Positions 24,073 to 36,581 of a stretch of DNA of 64,000 nt are shown here, in pieces. Source of the DNA: Rhexocercosporidium sp. MPI-PUGE-AT-0058 (taxonomy: Eukaryota; Ascomycota; Leotiomycetes; Helotiales); NCBI GenBank assembly GCA_020746875.1, contig JAGTJL010000009.1, positions 1,922,001-1,986,000 of the forward strand, given 5' to 3'. How positions within the stretch are numbered: the first letter of the stretch is position 1; each line of letters opens with the position of its first letter. Both the position numbers and the translations under genes were made by a program. A model generated the notes under the pieces. It was not told the DNA's origin. It did no database searches and saw only the letters and a list, made by a program, of their open reading frames with translations.

Positions 24073-25926
24073 TTATTCTCGAGATACATCACGCCCGAAG
24101 GCCTTGGACTTCAGCCAGTCGAGGACGACTAGGACACGGTTGCGAGCTGTAAGGAATGAGTTAGTACGAGTGGATTTATGGGGTTGTTGGTGGGATCACT
24201 TACTGCTGAAGCACATGCTCAAATAGGCACTTCTCCAGAAGAGATAAGTCAACCCACCACCAGTAGCAAAGTTACCGTTCAACCAGCTCACATCAGCCAC
24301 TGCTCTCTCACTTCCAATGTAGGCCAAGGAGCCTTGATGGGTGTAGTGGAACGGCTTGATATCCTTAATCCTACGCAGTTGCTTCTCGTGCAATTCTATT
24401 TCCTTTGCGATTTCTGCGGTATTACCTGGCTGCAGATTAAGAGTTGAGCTGAGATCGTGGATTTGAGTCTCGATTGCTTCGCTCTTGGCCATGGTGTTGA
24501 AGAGACGGGCTAAGAAGGCTCCTTCTTGAGAAGCGACTTGGGCAGTTGGAGCATATCCGGCAACAGCGCAGTCACCAGTAGCCCAGATATCCTTGGTACC
24601 TTGGACGACCAGATATTCGTTGACAGCCAGGCCTCTTCTCGACTCCTTCTGTGCTGGGATAGAGGACATCAGATCTCTGACAACGGGTCGGACAGCGTTT
24701 CCGGTAGCCCAGACAAGGAGACCGTATGGCATAACCTCCATCTTCTTCTTTCCATCCGGACCAGTAGCCTCAGCCTCGACAGTCGTCTCGGTGACCTTCT
24801 TCACAGCAGTCTTAGTCATGATCGTGATCTTCTCTTCCTTGAAAGTCGACTCGGTGTATTCGATCAGTTGCTTGGAGAACATGGGGAGAACGTTGGGAAG
24901 AGCCTCAATCAGAGTGACCTTGAACTTGTCACTGATCTCGGGAATCCACTTCTTGATGTCTTGGTCGAAGAAGTCCTGGAGTTCACCGGCGAATTCCACA
25001 CCAGTAGGTCCACCTCCGACAACGACCATGTGAAGCAAACGCTCAACTTCTTCTGGGGTTTGGTCCTTGAACGTAGCAGTCTCTACACAATCCATGATCT
25101 TCTTGCGAATAGCCTGGGCATCACCGATTTCCTTCAAGAAGCAAGAGTGTTCCTTAACACCAGGAATACCGAATGTAGCATTCTCGGCACCAACACTGAC
25201 AACAAGCATATCGTATGAGACCTCGGTCTTGCTGGAAGAGCCCTTGATTTCAGAGTTGTCATCAATGTAAACAACCTTTCTTTCAGGGTCAATCTTGGTA
25301 GCCTCTGCTTCGTAGAACTTCACAGCTGCCTTCTTGTGTCTAGTTATACTCCGAATGGGCTCCATAATAGATCGATGTTCGACGGTTCCAGTTGTGCATG
25401 ATGGCAGAAGAGGAGTGAAGAGGAAGTAGTTTCGAGGAGAGATGACAATGACATTGTAGTTTTCGGTATCGAGCTTCTTGAGGAGGGATACGGCACCCCA
25501 GCCAGTTCCTATTAAGAGTCAGAAGCTGTAAACCAATTTTAGAACTTGTCAATTTGGTTAATTACCTAAGATAACAAGGTTCTTCTTCGCTGGATCTGGC
25601 TCAAACTGATCATCCGGATGTCTGAGGTCATAAACTCCATAAGCAAGATAAGCCGTTCCAGCAATCGCAGAGAGGTATGTGAGGCGCCATATGGTCTTGA
25701 AGAAGGGGAATCTCTTCGACTTCTTCACAGGCTGGACAGGAGCGATATCGGCGTAGGCGCGACGGGAATTCTGGTGCAACTTGCTCCTTTCCAGCAGGAT
25801 CCGGGAGGTCGGTCGCGCACGTGTAAGGGCTCGAGGTGCTGTCGCAAAGGAGCGGCGAGTTGTTGTGCTGAGGCCAATTGATGAGGCAGGAAGCCTCATC
25901 ATTGCTCTTGTCGTCGTGGACGCCAT
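24073..25926 (-). CDS. NDE1: External alternative NADH:ubiquinone oxidoreductase (type II NDH, Nde-like)
   Basis: Single-subunit FAD enzyme on the outer face of the inner mitochondrial membrane that oxidises cytosolic NADH and reduces ubiquinone without pumping protons. Three exons: 25566-25926, 24204-25508, 24073-24146; 1740 nt, 579 residues. The N-terminus is Arg/Ser-rich (mitochondrial import) and is followed by a membrane span (YLSAIAGTAYLAYGVYD). The FAD site is LVILGTGWGAVSLLKKL (residues about 118-134) and the NAD(H) site VVVGGGPTGVEFAGEL. The substrate side ends GGGLTYLFWRSAYLSMCFS. The last 25 residues come from a separate exon after a 57-nt intron. The span before the catalytic part favours the external over the internal form. 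ATG 25926 was chosen because it opens the presequence; the frame upstream to 26187 lacks it. Confidence 0.93.
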
Positions 25927-26837
25927 GCCTCCGAGTAGGAGAGAGATGGGAGGAGAAGACGATTCTAGGAACCGGAAGTAGGTAGTTGAAGATATTTTGC
26001 TGACCCTGAGTGAGCAAAGCTCTTTTTTGCTGAGCTTGGTCCAGGTAGACCCGCTAATCAATGAGCGAACCTGACAGGGGCTGGCCTTAGATAAGGAATA
26101 AGCAAATCTGCTGCAGGCGCTCCAATCCAATCTGATCCAATCCAATCCAGCACATCCAGCAAAGCGTGGGGACAACCAAAAAATCACTCAAGCCTCAGTA
26201 ACAACAAGAGTGCATTTTCTTTGCAATGAAAATTTCTTCTTCTTTATTGAAATTACGGTGAGTCATCCAAGCAAGTAGCTTTCTATCTCACGTCGGTTTT
26301 CAGTCTCAGGACGTATGGAAGACGGTAGACGGCGTTCTCTCCCGAATACCTTCGTAGACTTCCCGAACCACCGAGTTGACACTGACAGCTCTTCCTCTTG
26401 CTCTTCTCTCCCGCGGTAGCTTTTCGCCGTTCTTCGAGTGCTCCCCATGGGTCTTGGAACTTAGCTTCTAATTCATTCGTGTGGGGTGACTTCTTTTGAG
26501 TCTAGGTCTCGGGCCACCCAACCCGACGGCTCTGCGGAGATTTCGAGGGGAAGGCCATCGAATGAGATTCGTGCTTGTATCTGCAAGGCCATGTCTTCAC
26601 TTCGACCGACTGGTCTCAGGGAAGGTTTTCGGAATAATGAGGGTGTTATTAGGGTCGCGTGTACAATCTAGTTTAGACGACATGTTTATTCAAACACAGC
26701 GTCCTCCCATCATCCGAACTCGAGAGAAACGAGAGCTTCCGGTCCGGATTCGGCGCCTCCTGGTAGAAGAGCTCATGTAATCAGTATATGTAGGGGCTTC
26801 GATCTTTAGTTCGATCATACCATATCAATTGTCATTC
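25927..26837. other. Intergenic between NADH dehydrogenase and GNAT genes
   Basis: No gene seen. The first 250 bases are the NADH dehydrogenase 5' region, with a short (tc/caatc)n tract near 26115-26150 (aatccaatctgatccaatcc). Confidence 0.4.
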
Positions 26838-28270
26838 TTATTTTGATCTCTGTGGCAACTTCTGTGGCTCCCTCATCATACAGAATAGCTTGCAGATATC
26901 TCCTTCATCATCGCAATCCATCTGCTTCACAAAATGGAACCCCATAGCCTCATATATCTTCATGTTTGGTACATCCCGGCTGGATTCAAGATAGCATCTC
27001 TTTCCCTCCTCGTCTGCCATTTTAGTGACTTCGCGAGCTAGTAGCTTTCCGATTCCCTTGCCCTGCTGGCCTGGTAACACGACCATGATGTTGAGGAAAT
27101 AGTATCCCTTGGGGTCTGTCCATATCTCTGATTGAGCCTCCGCTTGCCTGTCTTTCCAAATGTAGTAGCGCTGTTATCGTCAGTAACTTATCGATTTGGT
27201 TGGGGAACTGTATCATCTGTTTGGACGACGAGAGACAATAAAGATACAAGCGGCATCCTTCAAGTCAATGCGCTGGCTTGCGAAATGGAATAAATGATAC
27301 TCTTCATCATGAGATTGGCTTCACATTGGAAGCTACCGTCTGTGATCCCACTTGAGATTTACGATCTCGGGTGACCACCAATCTCAGACTTGGAGAGCTC
27401 AGTATCGGAAGAAATCTCTCGATAGCCTTGTTTACACGGCCATGATTCGTTTCGAAACCCATGAAACAGTCTCACGCACCTTGACATTCAACCCACCACG
27501 GCCATACCAAAGATTCATGCCGACCTGTTGTCCCCACATCTTCCATCCTTCCCACCATTCTCTCCAAGTTTCTTTCAATTCGACAGGTCTTGGAGGCATC
27601 CACCTATTCATCCATCAGTACTCCGCGGCCAGCTTCAACTTCGATACGGTACTCACATCGCAATTCCCAACACCTTCTCATCGTCACCAGCTTCTTTCGC
27701 CACATAGAACAGAGCATTACTGATGCCCCATCGACAACGGATCCCCAGCGATACGCGGTTTCGATTCAGGTTAAGCTTTGATCACCACGAGACATCAGCG
27801 GCCTGACCAATTGGCGGAAGGCATTAGAAAAATCTTCAAGTCTTTCATTGTGGCAAGGCACATTTCAGATCGCCAACTTCGAAACGAGCTCTTTATGTGA
27901 AGTCGACCCGGCAATTGCCAAGCCGTCCACGCGCTGCCATGGAGTCCTCGAGAGCCGAGACTTACCTACCTTTGTTCTGTCGTTGTATACCCACTGCCAG
28001 AATTAGCAAAATGTTTCTAGTACAGCGTTGCTCGAAAAAGAAAATAACAGAAAGATGTTTCCTGTCAAACAGTTACCCGATATAGCCGATTTTTGAGGCA
28101 CAAATGGGAAGGCGGGAGGGGACATTCTGGCGTTTCGGGAGCAAAGCACGACGATAAAGTGGTATCGGACTCCTTACGAGATTATAGGGATCATCAGCAA
28201 AAGCTTGTTGAATCGCCGTTATTGCACCTGGAATATCGGCTTCGGTCAAGCGTGAGATTTCGATTGGCAT
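26838..28270 (-). CDS. GNAT-family N-acetyltransferase, five exons, 230 residues
   Basis: Exons 28178-28270, 27970-27993, 27657-27775, 27480-27603 and 26838-27170 join in phase to 693 nt. The start gives MPIEISRLTEADIPGAITAI, the usual first strand and helix of GNATs. The middle has GISNALFYVAKEAGDDEKVL and WMPPRPVE. The acetyl-CoA loop is QQGKGIGKLL (Q/R-x-x-G-x-G), followed by CYLESSRDVPNMKIYEAMGF, where a stacked aromatic and Asn position the cofactor. Similar genes are common in fungi, acting on small molecules or toxins; the substrate is unknown. Introns 1 and 2 are long for this genome (184 and 194 nt) and flank a 24-nt exon encoding WVYNDRTK. The acceptor before LNLNRNRVSL is the least certain border. 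Confidence 0.82.
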
Positions 28271-30236
28271 TTTTCATTGGATACCAGTAAGATGTATGAT
28301 GGGTGTTTTGAGGATAGACAACTCAAAATGCGAGTAAGGTACCCGTTAAAACCAGCAAACTCAAAGGTGGGGGTTCTGACGATGCGTCGTACCAATCATT
28401 TCACTCGAAATCGAATTGGTGTTTAGAGTAACCGGGTAAGATGCGAGGATGGGAAGTTGTTGCTTGGTGGGCACCTTGTTCTGACTCTCGCGCAACATTG
28501 ACTTTTTGGAACGTCATTCCACGTTGATTCCTCCAAGGTTTTAAGGCTATCTTGCTACAATGACGGGAGTTTTACAGAGCACTTTCAACCGACTTTCGAA
28601 GCGCAAAGACTGCCAAGATGTCCTTGATGCCCCGTGGAAGTTAATTTTCGAGATCAAACCCTTCATCGCTTCATGAGCTCATGTATGAGACTCTTCAGGT
28701 ACAAACTTTCTACAACTACCGGTAGAAATTCCAATTATTATGAAGCTGTCTAGCAAGCGGCAGTACTGTACAAGAGGTCTCAATGAAAGCCTAAAGCTCA
28801 GGAGTGTATCCAGACTCTAGGCTTCAGAGAGCGTCCTCACCACACTATTCAGCATAGGGAAACTGTTGTTATGGAGTCCAGTGGCTGTGTATTCCGTCAT
28901 AGTCCAAAGAACAACATGAGCTTCAACTCCGAGGTATTCATTTCCACCACCCGATTTGGATCAACGGCACACTCAACCCCATATGAAATGAGTCTAGAGT
29001 AGCACCTCCAACGAGCCAAGACTTCATCTATATGAATACCGCTTGTGTGGAGTCTTATTTTGTGTAATTGCTGTTTTCGTCCCATCCTCTAGTAGTTTGG
29101 GCCAGCATGAGCAGTTAGATGAGCTTGTCTGAATAAAGTCTACAGATTTTTACCAAAGCTCCCCTTTTGGACTTACTTGTATTTTGCTATACCCCTAGTG
29201 CTCCACTGACGAACGAAGGCTGAAGCTGGGTTAGGAGTCTGACAAGGACATCGTCACGACTTGCTCGTCCACTGTTTTCAGAGCCGGGAGTAATGAACAG
29301 GTCAGGACTCGATTAGTGCAGCATCTCTCGCCCCAAGGAACCCCATTCGACTCTGGACCCTCCCGCTTCGGCTTGGCCATCCTGTATCCGCGATGAAAGC
29401 ATGGATGTCCTCACGGAATGGAGCATTTGCGGGGGCACAGACGCGAGTGGTGAAACGGGAGAGGAAGCAGAATGAGTACGAAACACCAACCCCTGGTGGC
29501 GGCCCCCTGTCTCGCTTGCTTCCTCACCATGCAACTGATGCCCATCCTCACCAAAACTCTACATCACAAGTCCGCACAACAACGCTGTGGATCTCCGCTT
29601 TGTTGTGATTCCGCATGCTCAATGCAATGCTGGTCCCTGCTCCAGGATGGTCCGCAAGATTCGCCTCAATATTGCTGGCTGTGACTGGCTCTTGGGCTTC
29701 TAGCTTGCGGACAAGTGGAGTCAGGTACATGTGGAGGGAAATGCTGCGGTCTCAGATCACCACCGCGAGGTCGTCGCAACCACGGAGTCAAGTCGAGTCG
29801 AGTGCATTCCAGCCTTAGCTCGAGCTTTCCAGGGTGTTGCATGTACCGTACTGAGTCCGCTATGGCACGAACCACAAACTCTGACGCCGGGCCTGAGACT
29901 ACTTCACTCGCTCCCCTCTGCTGCCGACGCCTTGTCTCCACCTGCAGCAGCGTCGTCGAGGTCCTTCAGGGCAGCAGTTGATCTTCAATTCTGACACACA
30001 TTCTTTTCTCTTCACTACTTTCTTGGTCTCTCACTCTCTTCTTCCCACGCTGGCTCGTGATTTCATTCTTAGGTTGAACTCCATCATCGGGAGGTTGACA
30101 CTTACAGCTAGTATTACTACCACCACAGCAGCTTTCATCACACGGCTGGACTACTTACGAGCATCTTTGTATGCTCAGAGACCTCGGGCATTGTGGCGGA
30201 CGACACGACGAAAGGCCAGCGAGAGCCTGGTAGAGC
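28271..30236. other. Gene-free stretch, about 2 kb
   Basis: No supportable gene. A 62-codon minus frame at 28897-29085 has a coding-like patch (VEMNTSELKLMLFF) but no flanking exon. The last 250 bases are CT-rich and look like the leader of the following gene. Confidence 0.35.
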
Positions 30237-32166
30237 ATGAACACGACAATGGCACCATTGGATCAGATACGAAATGCCCTATTGGTAGATTTGAACAGGC
30301 GGCATGATCCATCGCACAAGTCGCTTTCAAGGAGGCAGGACATTGACGGAAACAATGGGAGAGATAATGATGAGAGGGACGATAACGATGGGAGAGAGAA
30401 AAGAGACGATGATGAGGAGCAAACGGGTGATGGTCGGAAAAAGGAAGATGACGATGAGTGGAAACCACAACGGACTACCTCACTTCCACCACCGCCCCAG
30501 ATTGTCTCGACGATGACAATCCCAGGGGTTGTGTCAACAATGACAGCTCCTCCATCCACAGTTTGGATGACAACTGAAGTCACCGAAAAGCCATCAATCC
30601 CAACACGCCCACCGATTCCTATGAGTTCCACAATTCTGCCAAGTCCATCAACCTCCGTAACACCAAGCAACGTGAGATATTCCTCATCCATCCAAGTCAC
30701 TAATTCTGGGTACTAATAGCATGCAGTCGGTGCTCTCTACTATGTTCCCAGCGGCTTCTGCAGCACCCACACTCCCACCGTGGCAATCGTTACCAAGCAT
30801 TGACGATAGGCCTCGAAAGGGACTAGATCCTGACGCCGCTCGATCGTATACCAGCACAACAGCCATGATAATGACGGCCACCACCACCATATGGACTTCA
30901 GTGATAATTCCACAGACTGCTTTAGCTTCGGCAACGGTTTCTGCTATGCCCGAATCGGATGGCCAACGCGGAGAAGATAGAGGTCCGCAGAGAGTTGGCC
31001 AACTATCAGACCTAGCCGAGCACCTTCTGATTGCTGCAGGAGCAATTGGTAAGTCATGGTGGAAGCTTCTCATTAGGCTCGCTAACCCTGTCTTAGGTGC
31101 TTTCATCATTATCGCGGCTGGAATTTATTTCCTTCACAAAATGAAGAGAGACCCTCTTGCTTCCGTCAGAGACAGGCGATTTGGCAAGGGAGGCTCTCGC
31201 GGTTGGTACGGCTGGAGAAGAGAAGGTCCGGGTTATGGTGGGGATGAAGCACCATATTACTATAGGCGGAGCTACGGCTCGGATGAGAAAGCCATGTCTA
31301 ATCAACAGCACATCGAACGTCAAAACGATGCAAGCTATTCGCCCAACGGCATGCCAATCATGGCAAACAAAGCAAGTGCGGAGGCAATAACGCGTGCGAA
31401 CTCGCAACGGCAGGAGGCAACGCGCCAGATCCACTTAGACACGTCGGTTCCTTTTGTTTCTCAATCTACCCACACATCTCCTGTTGCTCAGGCTGCAGGT
31501 GTTTCCGCTACCCAGGCTTTCTATAATGCGTCACCACAGAACACCACCCTTACTCGAGAGCCTTCCAGAGCATACAACAACAGCGGTAACCAAACCGTAC
31601 CTGGCTCGGTTCTCGCAGATTACAACAACACTGGAAGCAAAAATACTTTGCTGTCTAGACAGCCTGGCTCACAACGGACTATGGGTGATTTCGATCCTAG
31701 CTCAAGGCAGGTCAATCACATGAGCTACATGTCATCGCTATCTTCTGGTTTTGGTGACGGTCTCATCATGCCAGAACCAACAGTGAACGGGGGTGCGTCA
31801 CGACAAACGTATCGCCAGTCTCGCAATCCTGGGATCTCCAGATTCTCTTGGTCCACTGCAGCGCCTACAACTCCAGGCACGAAGAGTGATCGTGACACCA
31901 TGTATACCGCCACTTCCACAGATTCGGCTCCACGATTCCGAACCGTCAACTCATGGGTTGCTCACCAAGCTGGCCAGGTCGATAAGCACGAGCAGAGCCG
32001 TGTTCCAAGCATGCCACCACTTCCACCATCTCTTCAAACTGCCGATCATCAACGCAAACCCAGCGAAGATCCTGCCTTCCGACACCACCCAGGAGATGAG
32101 ATCGAGATCAGAAATGGCTCGAGAGTGCCTAGTGCTATCTTGGACACGAAGACATATGTAAACTAG
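30237..32166 (+). CDS. Single-span membrane protein with Ser/Thr/Pro-rich outer part, 608 residues
   Basis: Exons 30237-30671, 30727-31048 and 31097-32166 give 1827 nt. The second exon begins after TAATAGCATGCAG. The N-terminal third is charged (DGNNGRDNDERDDNDGREKR) and then Thr/Pro/Ser-rich, like a glycosylated stalk. A hydrophobic segment at about residues 250-272 (GAIGAFIIIAAGIYFLHKMK) is created by removing a 48-nt intron. The remaining 340 residues are polar, with Tyr/Gly-rich (GGSRGWYGWRREGPGYGG) and Ser/Gln-rich parts. No N-terminal signal peptide is seen, so the single span probably acts as signal-anchor, or an upstream exon is missing. The layout is like fungal cell-wall sensors or other one-span surface proteins, but no domain proves it. 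ATG 30249 is an alternative start. Confidence 0.75.
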
Positions 32167-32969
32167 GGAATTTCATGGGCTCATGCATTGCATGTCGTCT
32201 CGTTCTGTTGTATATAACTTTTGTTGCATCTCTGTGTCTGGTACGCGGAGGATAGAATTTGGCATAGCGTGGAGTTGGGAATGGAGGATGAGGCATGATG
32301 GACGGACGATAGCCAATTATTAATGTCCTAAAGAGAAATCAAGGCCTAGGGGGGAGGGAGCGGAGTGTATCTAGTAGAACATTTTAAATACAAGTCTCGA
32401 AACTGACGTGCTGTATCTTCCAAGCGACTGTTTAGATTTCAAGTTGAGTTTACCCTGTTAGCGAGTTATGAGTTCTCGGTTCTGAGCCACGGAGTTTGGT
32501 AACCAATGAGGCGTCATAACTAACATGGGTATGTGTGCTCGCAAGATTGTAGAGTTAAACACCAGATCAAGCTCGGTGGTCGCATGAACTGCTCAAAACA
32601 CGGCCTGCTCTCTGTATTCAAAGGCTCTCTTTGGTGGCGTTCGACGGCTCGCCTGAGTCTTAGCGCAGGCTGAAGGCTAAAAATAGGGCCGAGGCCGAGC
32701 GTTTTGGCTCAGCCTCACACTCACGAGTACTTTCTCTGTTGACTCGTCAGCCCCGCGAACTGCGCAATCCTGTCCAGCCAGCCGTTCAGTATTTCTCTGC
32801 AGCTATGTTGATCTCGAATCTTCTCTCTGTTCTCGCACGAACAAAGACTTCACCAACCTAGGCTTAAAAGACGGAATACGAAAGACAACAATCCAAACTG
32901 CCCGCCACCTCAACCGATCAAGTCTGATACACCAGATAGAACCTCTGCTGCTCTTGCAGCGCAAGGAAG
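32167..32969. other. Intergenic, promoter of the coiled-coil protein gene
   Basis: No gene seen. It contains the 3' UTR of the membrane-protein gene and the 5' leader of the next gene. Confidence 0.4.
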
Positions 32970-34445
32970 ATGTTGGACGAGAATCTCCCAACCTTCTTTA
33001 TCAAGCCCTCCTCCGATAATCCCTGCTCTAGCACCATCTTTCTAAGAGAGAATGGCTCCGAACTACAGCCCGAATACACACTACGACGGCCAGAGCCAAA
33101 CCTCCCAGCATCAAAGAACTGCTATGCAGTAGGTCTTTACGACTCCTACAACCCCGAGGTTCTGTATGCAGAGGTATTGGTTCGTCCTGAATGGCAACAA
33201 CCTACGCTATCTGCGGCCGAGGTTCGAGCTCAGAACGGTATTCCACCTCCTCCTGTCCCTATCGTCCCTACCACCTTTACGGTTCAGCTGTATAATCCAG
33301 ACCAGCAAGTAGCTGTGAAGCAGGTAGCCTCGACATGGAACACTTCAGCCTACTGGGAGTTTGAGATGCCACAGAACAGCTTCCGAATACCCTCAGCCTC
33401 ATCCCTTGATCGAAGCCAAAGCGACCCCGCAGTATCAGACATCACACCGAAGATTGCATTCAAATGGAAGAGAGATGGCAAGCTTTCGAAGGATATATCC
33501 TGTTTCTTGGCGGGGAAGTCGACAGATGGCAGGAAGACCAAGGAGCCGGATATTACAGTGGCCATGTTCAAGAGTGGAAATCTGACAATCTACCAACCAA
33601 ATATGCATCGTGTAGATGTGGAGGACGTGAAGGGTCTTGAGGTAGTTTTGCTTCTGGGCGCAACTGTCATCAAGGACATTTTCTTCAATGCCAACAGGGA
33701 GATGTTTAATATCAGCTCGCCGACTGTTGGACCGCCTGCTCCAAACACGAGACGGAAGAACAGCGGCCCTGTGATTGCTGGGAGGCCCTCTCCATCTCCA
33801 CCTGTGATGTCCGGCGCAGTGATGAATGCCCCGCCACAAAGACACAACAATATCCCAGCATCTCAGATTCCTCCACAGCCTCCAAGACAGCAGCAGCAAT
33901 CTTCACGACCACCACCAGCCGACCCCCGAACACAATGGGAGATTGACGCGGAGACAGAACGTCTTAGAAGGATCGTGCAAGAAGAAGAGAAAGCGCGCGA
34001 GAGAGCAGACCGAGAAGAGCAGAAACGGATCAAGAAGATGCTTGAGCAGGAAGACAAAGAGCGTAAACGAAGAGACGCAGAAGTAGCCAAAGAGACCGAG
34101 AGACTGAGGAAACAGTACGGAGTTACAGCCGTTGATCCAGGACCAAGAGTACAGTTCGCACCCACTATGCCGGCTCGGCCCCAAGCGTTCCCGCAATACC
34201 AAAGCGCACCGCATTCGAGACCCGTGCCGGTACCTAGACCTTCAAGCACCCCCACTGGACCTCCACCACCTATCAATCATGGTTCAAGCAGTGGCAGTAA
34301 TTGGTTTGGAGGCTCTCCGCCTGCACAGCGACCGCAGAACAACAATCCTTATTTACAGGCGCCGGGCAATTCGACGGCTAGTTCGAGCGGCTTCTTTGGG
34401 TTGGGCGGGAAGAAGATGCAGAAGAAGAGGAGTGTGTTCTTTTAG
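32970..34445 (+). CDS. Conserved uncharacterised protein with C-terminal coiled coil, 491 residues
   Basis: One uninterrupted exon. The N-terminal half (residues about 1-255) is well structured: LPTFFIKPSSDNPCSSTIFL, CYAVGLYDSYNPEVLYAEVL, a Pro loop (GIPPPPVPIVPTTFTVQLYN), AFKWKRDGKLSKDISCFLAG and LEVVLLLGATVIKDIFF. A Pro/Gln-rich linker follows, then about 70 residues of charged helix (QWEIDAETERLRRIVQEEEK to AKETERLRKQYG) that should form a coiled coil. The C-terminus is Gly/Ser/Pro-rich and ends basic (KKMQKKRSVFF). I recall this organisation in filamentous ascomycetes as a hypothetical protein. No signal peptide or membrane span. Confidence 0.85.
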   Translation: MLDENLPTFFIKPSSDNPCSSTIFLRENGSELQPEYTLRRPEPNLPASKNCYAVGLYDSYNPEVLYAEVLVRPEWQQPTLSAAEVRAQNGIPPPPVPIVPTTFTVQLYNPDQQVAVKQVASTWNTSAYWEFEMPQNSFRIPSASSLDRSQSDPAVSDITPKIAFKWKRDGKLSKDISCFLAGKSTDGRKTKEPDITVAMFKSGNLTIYQPNMHRVDVEDVKGLEVVLLLGATVIKDIFFNANREMFNISSPTVGPPAPNTRRKNSGPVIAGRPSPSPPVMSGAVMNAPPQRHNNIPASQIPPQPPRQQQQSSRPPPADPRTQWEIDAETERLRRIVQEEEKARERADREEQKRIKKMLEQEDKERKRRDAEVAKETERLRKQYGVTAVDPGPRVQFAPTMPARPQAFPQYQSAPHSRPVPVPRPSSTPTGPPPPINHGSSSGSNWFGGSPPAQRPQNNNPYLQAPGNSTASSSGFFGLGGKKMQKKRSVFF

Positions 34446-36581
34446 TTTGTGATACCAGGTATGACCATTTGCATCAGTGGCGTTGGGGTGGCATGCGGAG
34501 TACGGAGTGCGGCATTTTCATTTATGGGATGGGCTTTTGATTCTTTGATATGGGCAATGATTATAACTAGACAATTATGGAAATGATAAATTTATTCAAA
34601 AGCGTGTGTAGCTTTGTGACCTTCACTTTCATTCCCTTTTCTCGCCGATACGTGACACTCCAGCAGCATGACGTAAGTCTGGGTACCAGTCTACACCTAT
34701 ACACCTCCCCCTCTCAATCCTGAAGAGAGCAACATGTCCTGAAGTTCTAAACAACTATTGAGAGTCTCACCTCTTCAAGCAGTCCTTGGACATTGTCACG
34801 ATCCATCAGCCATTCAGCCTTCTAGCTAACAAGCCTTATCTTCCAGCTGCTGAACACCACGCCATCACCTATTTCCAAAACAGTTGCACCATCTAGCAAT
34901 CTCTCAAGCGATAGTCTCCTTCTCCTGGTACAGGTCATGTCATGCTAATATTAAAACACAAGAAAGGTAGAGAGGTAGGCGGGGACTGACAGCCATGCTC
35001 GCAGGATGGCACCGAGTGAGCACTTGCGAGCATGACGACTCGAGATCTCATGAGTAGGATAGTTTGATGGCATACGTATTGTGAAAGATGAGGGCACGTT
35101 TCGAGGGCTTCGTCTGCGATGAGGGTGTTATTCGCTAATGGAGGAGTCGGGCTATTGTGTTGTGAATCAAGCGATGGTTGGAAAAGGAATCCCAATTCCT
35201 GGCAAGACCTTCCGAGAGCCGGACGTCATCGTACGCAGCTAGACAGAAGAACCACATTGGCGATTTGACAGTCTAAATCCTCGTACAGGACATAGAAAGA
35301 AACTATCACATGCTGTGCGATAAAGATGAAGATGAAGATGAATGAGTTAGTAACGAGGAAAGCTGGCAAGGAAACTAAAATAGGCGTTGGAGAGATGTTA
35401 TGAATCCCTAATATGAATGCGCGAGCGATGTACTAGATTTGCCACATGCTAAGATTCACGTTGAATGAATACAAATGAGCTGAAGCGTCTAAGCTAAAGA
35501 TCCTCCTCAAACAATCGTGGAATCATCCAATCACCATCAATCTTGCCAACGTTCAAACTTTCGACAGGAATGCACCTTCGGGAAGTCGTCGCCCCTTCTA
35601 ACACTTCCAATCCTTAGATACAACCAAAAAGCGGTTTTCCCTTGCCCAAAAAGTTAACTGGGGGGTGGATCCCTGGTGTTTATATCTCTCGTACCCTGAA
35701 ATGTGACTTGCCATCCAGACGGATTTGAGATTTGCAGTTTTATTTGCTGATCCTTCATTTTCTTCCTTGGCTTCTATCTCTGATTCAGGATGGGCGGGGA
35801 TATCCATGCTCGCAACTTCCTCTCAGATGTAGTTTGCTATGTTCTTCTTGGGTACACTTAATTTTTGGGGGGGGACCAGTTTGGCTTTGTTGTTTTCCCA
35901 GATGTTGTATAAGCGAAAGCGAAGCTTGCTGGAAAAGGGGGTCGATGATGGTCTTCGCGCGTAAGTTCAGTCGTTTCAATTCTGAGTGGTACAACACAAT
36001 CACGCTTGTCAGATGGGAAACATGGGCGTCAGGAATCGGTAAGTAGCTACTATCTATCGTTGCGCGAACGTTTTTGAAGTTGATGGGAAAGTAAGCTGGG
36101 GCGTGGGCTTCGTGGTTACGATGAGGCCTGGCGCTGAATTTGATACAATACAGCAACCGAAGAACGCTACCTAACCCGATAGGCAAACAGTAAGGTTTGC
36201 ATTGAACATGAAGAAGCCTTGTTCAATATGGGTGGACTGACAGAATGTGCGATAGACCATACATCATGGTTATTCAGTGCCTAGTCTCCGAGTAAGCTTG
36301 TGCTCCATACTTTCCATTTGGAATTGTACGAGTGCTAGTCCGCTGAGTAAGAGCTTTCAGGAGACGACATCTTCTACAACAAATTATTTGCTGCGTATCA
36401 GGTTTGCGGTCTTAAATCCATAAAGACCGTCTTATTTCCGTGGAATTGTTATTATATATAGGAAGCGAGAGCCAGGATATACATTTACATCGAATAACAC
36501 AATCGGCGTCGCTCGTTAACACTCCTTCCTCACCTCAGATTAAGTACTCTATTCAAAACGAAAACTACACCTCAAAACAAC
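34446..36581. other. Gene-free stretch, about 2.1 kb
   Basis: No supportable gene on either strand. A (gaagat)n microsatellite sits near 35324-35342 and a run of eight G at about 35864-35874. The last 120 bases hold the SDR promoter with a TATATATA-like box near 36455. Confidence 0.4.

Noticed and set aside
24526..25218. 230-codon plus ORF
   Set aside because: Antisense shadow of the NADH dehydrogenase exon 2.
35324..35342. (gaagat)n repeat as a functional element
   Set aside because: A short simple-sequence repeat without other support.
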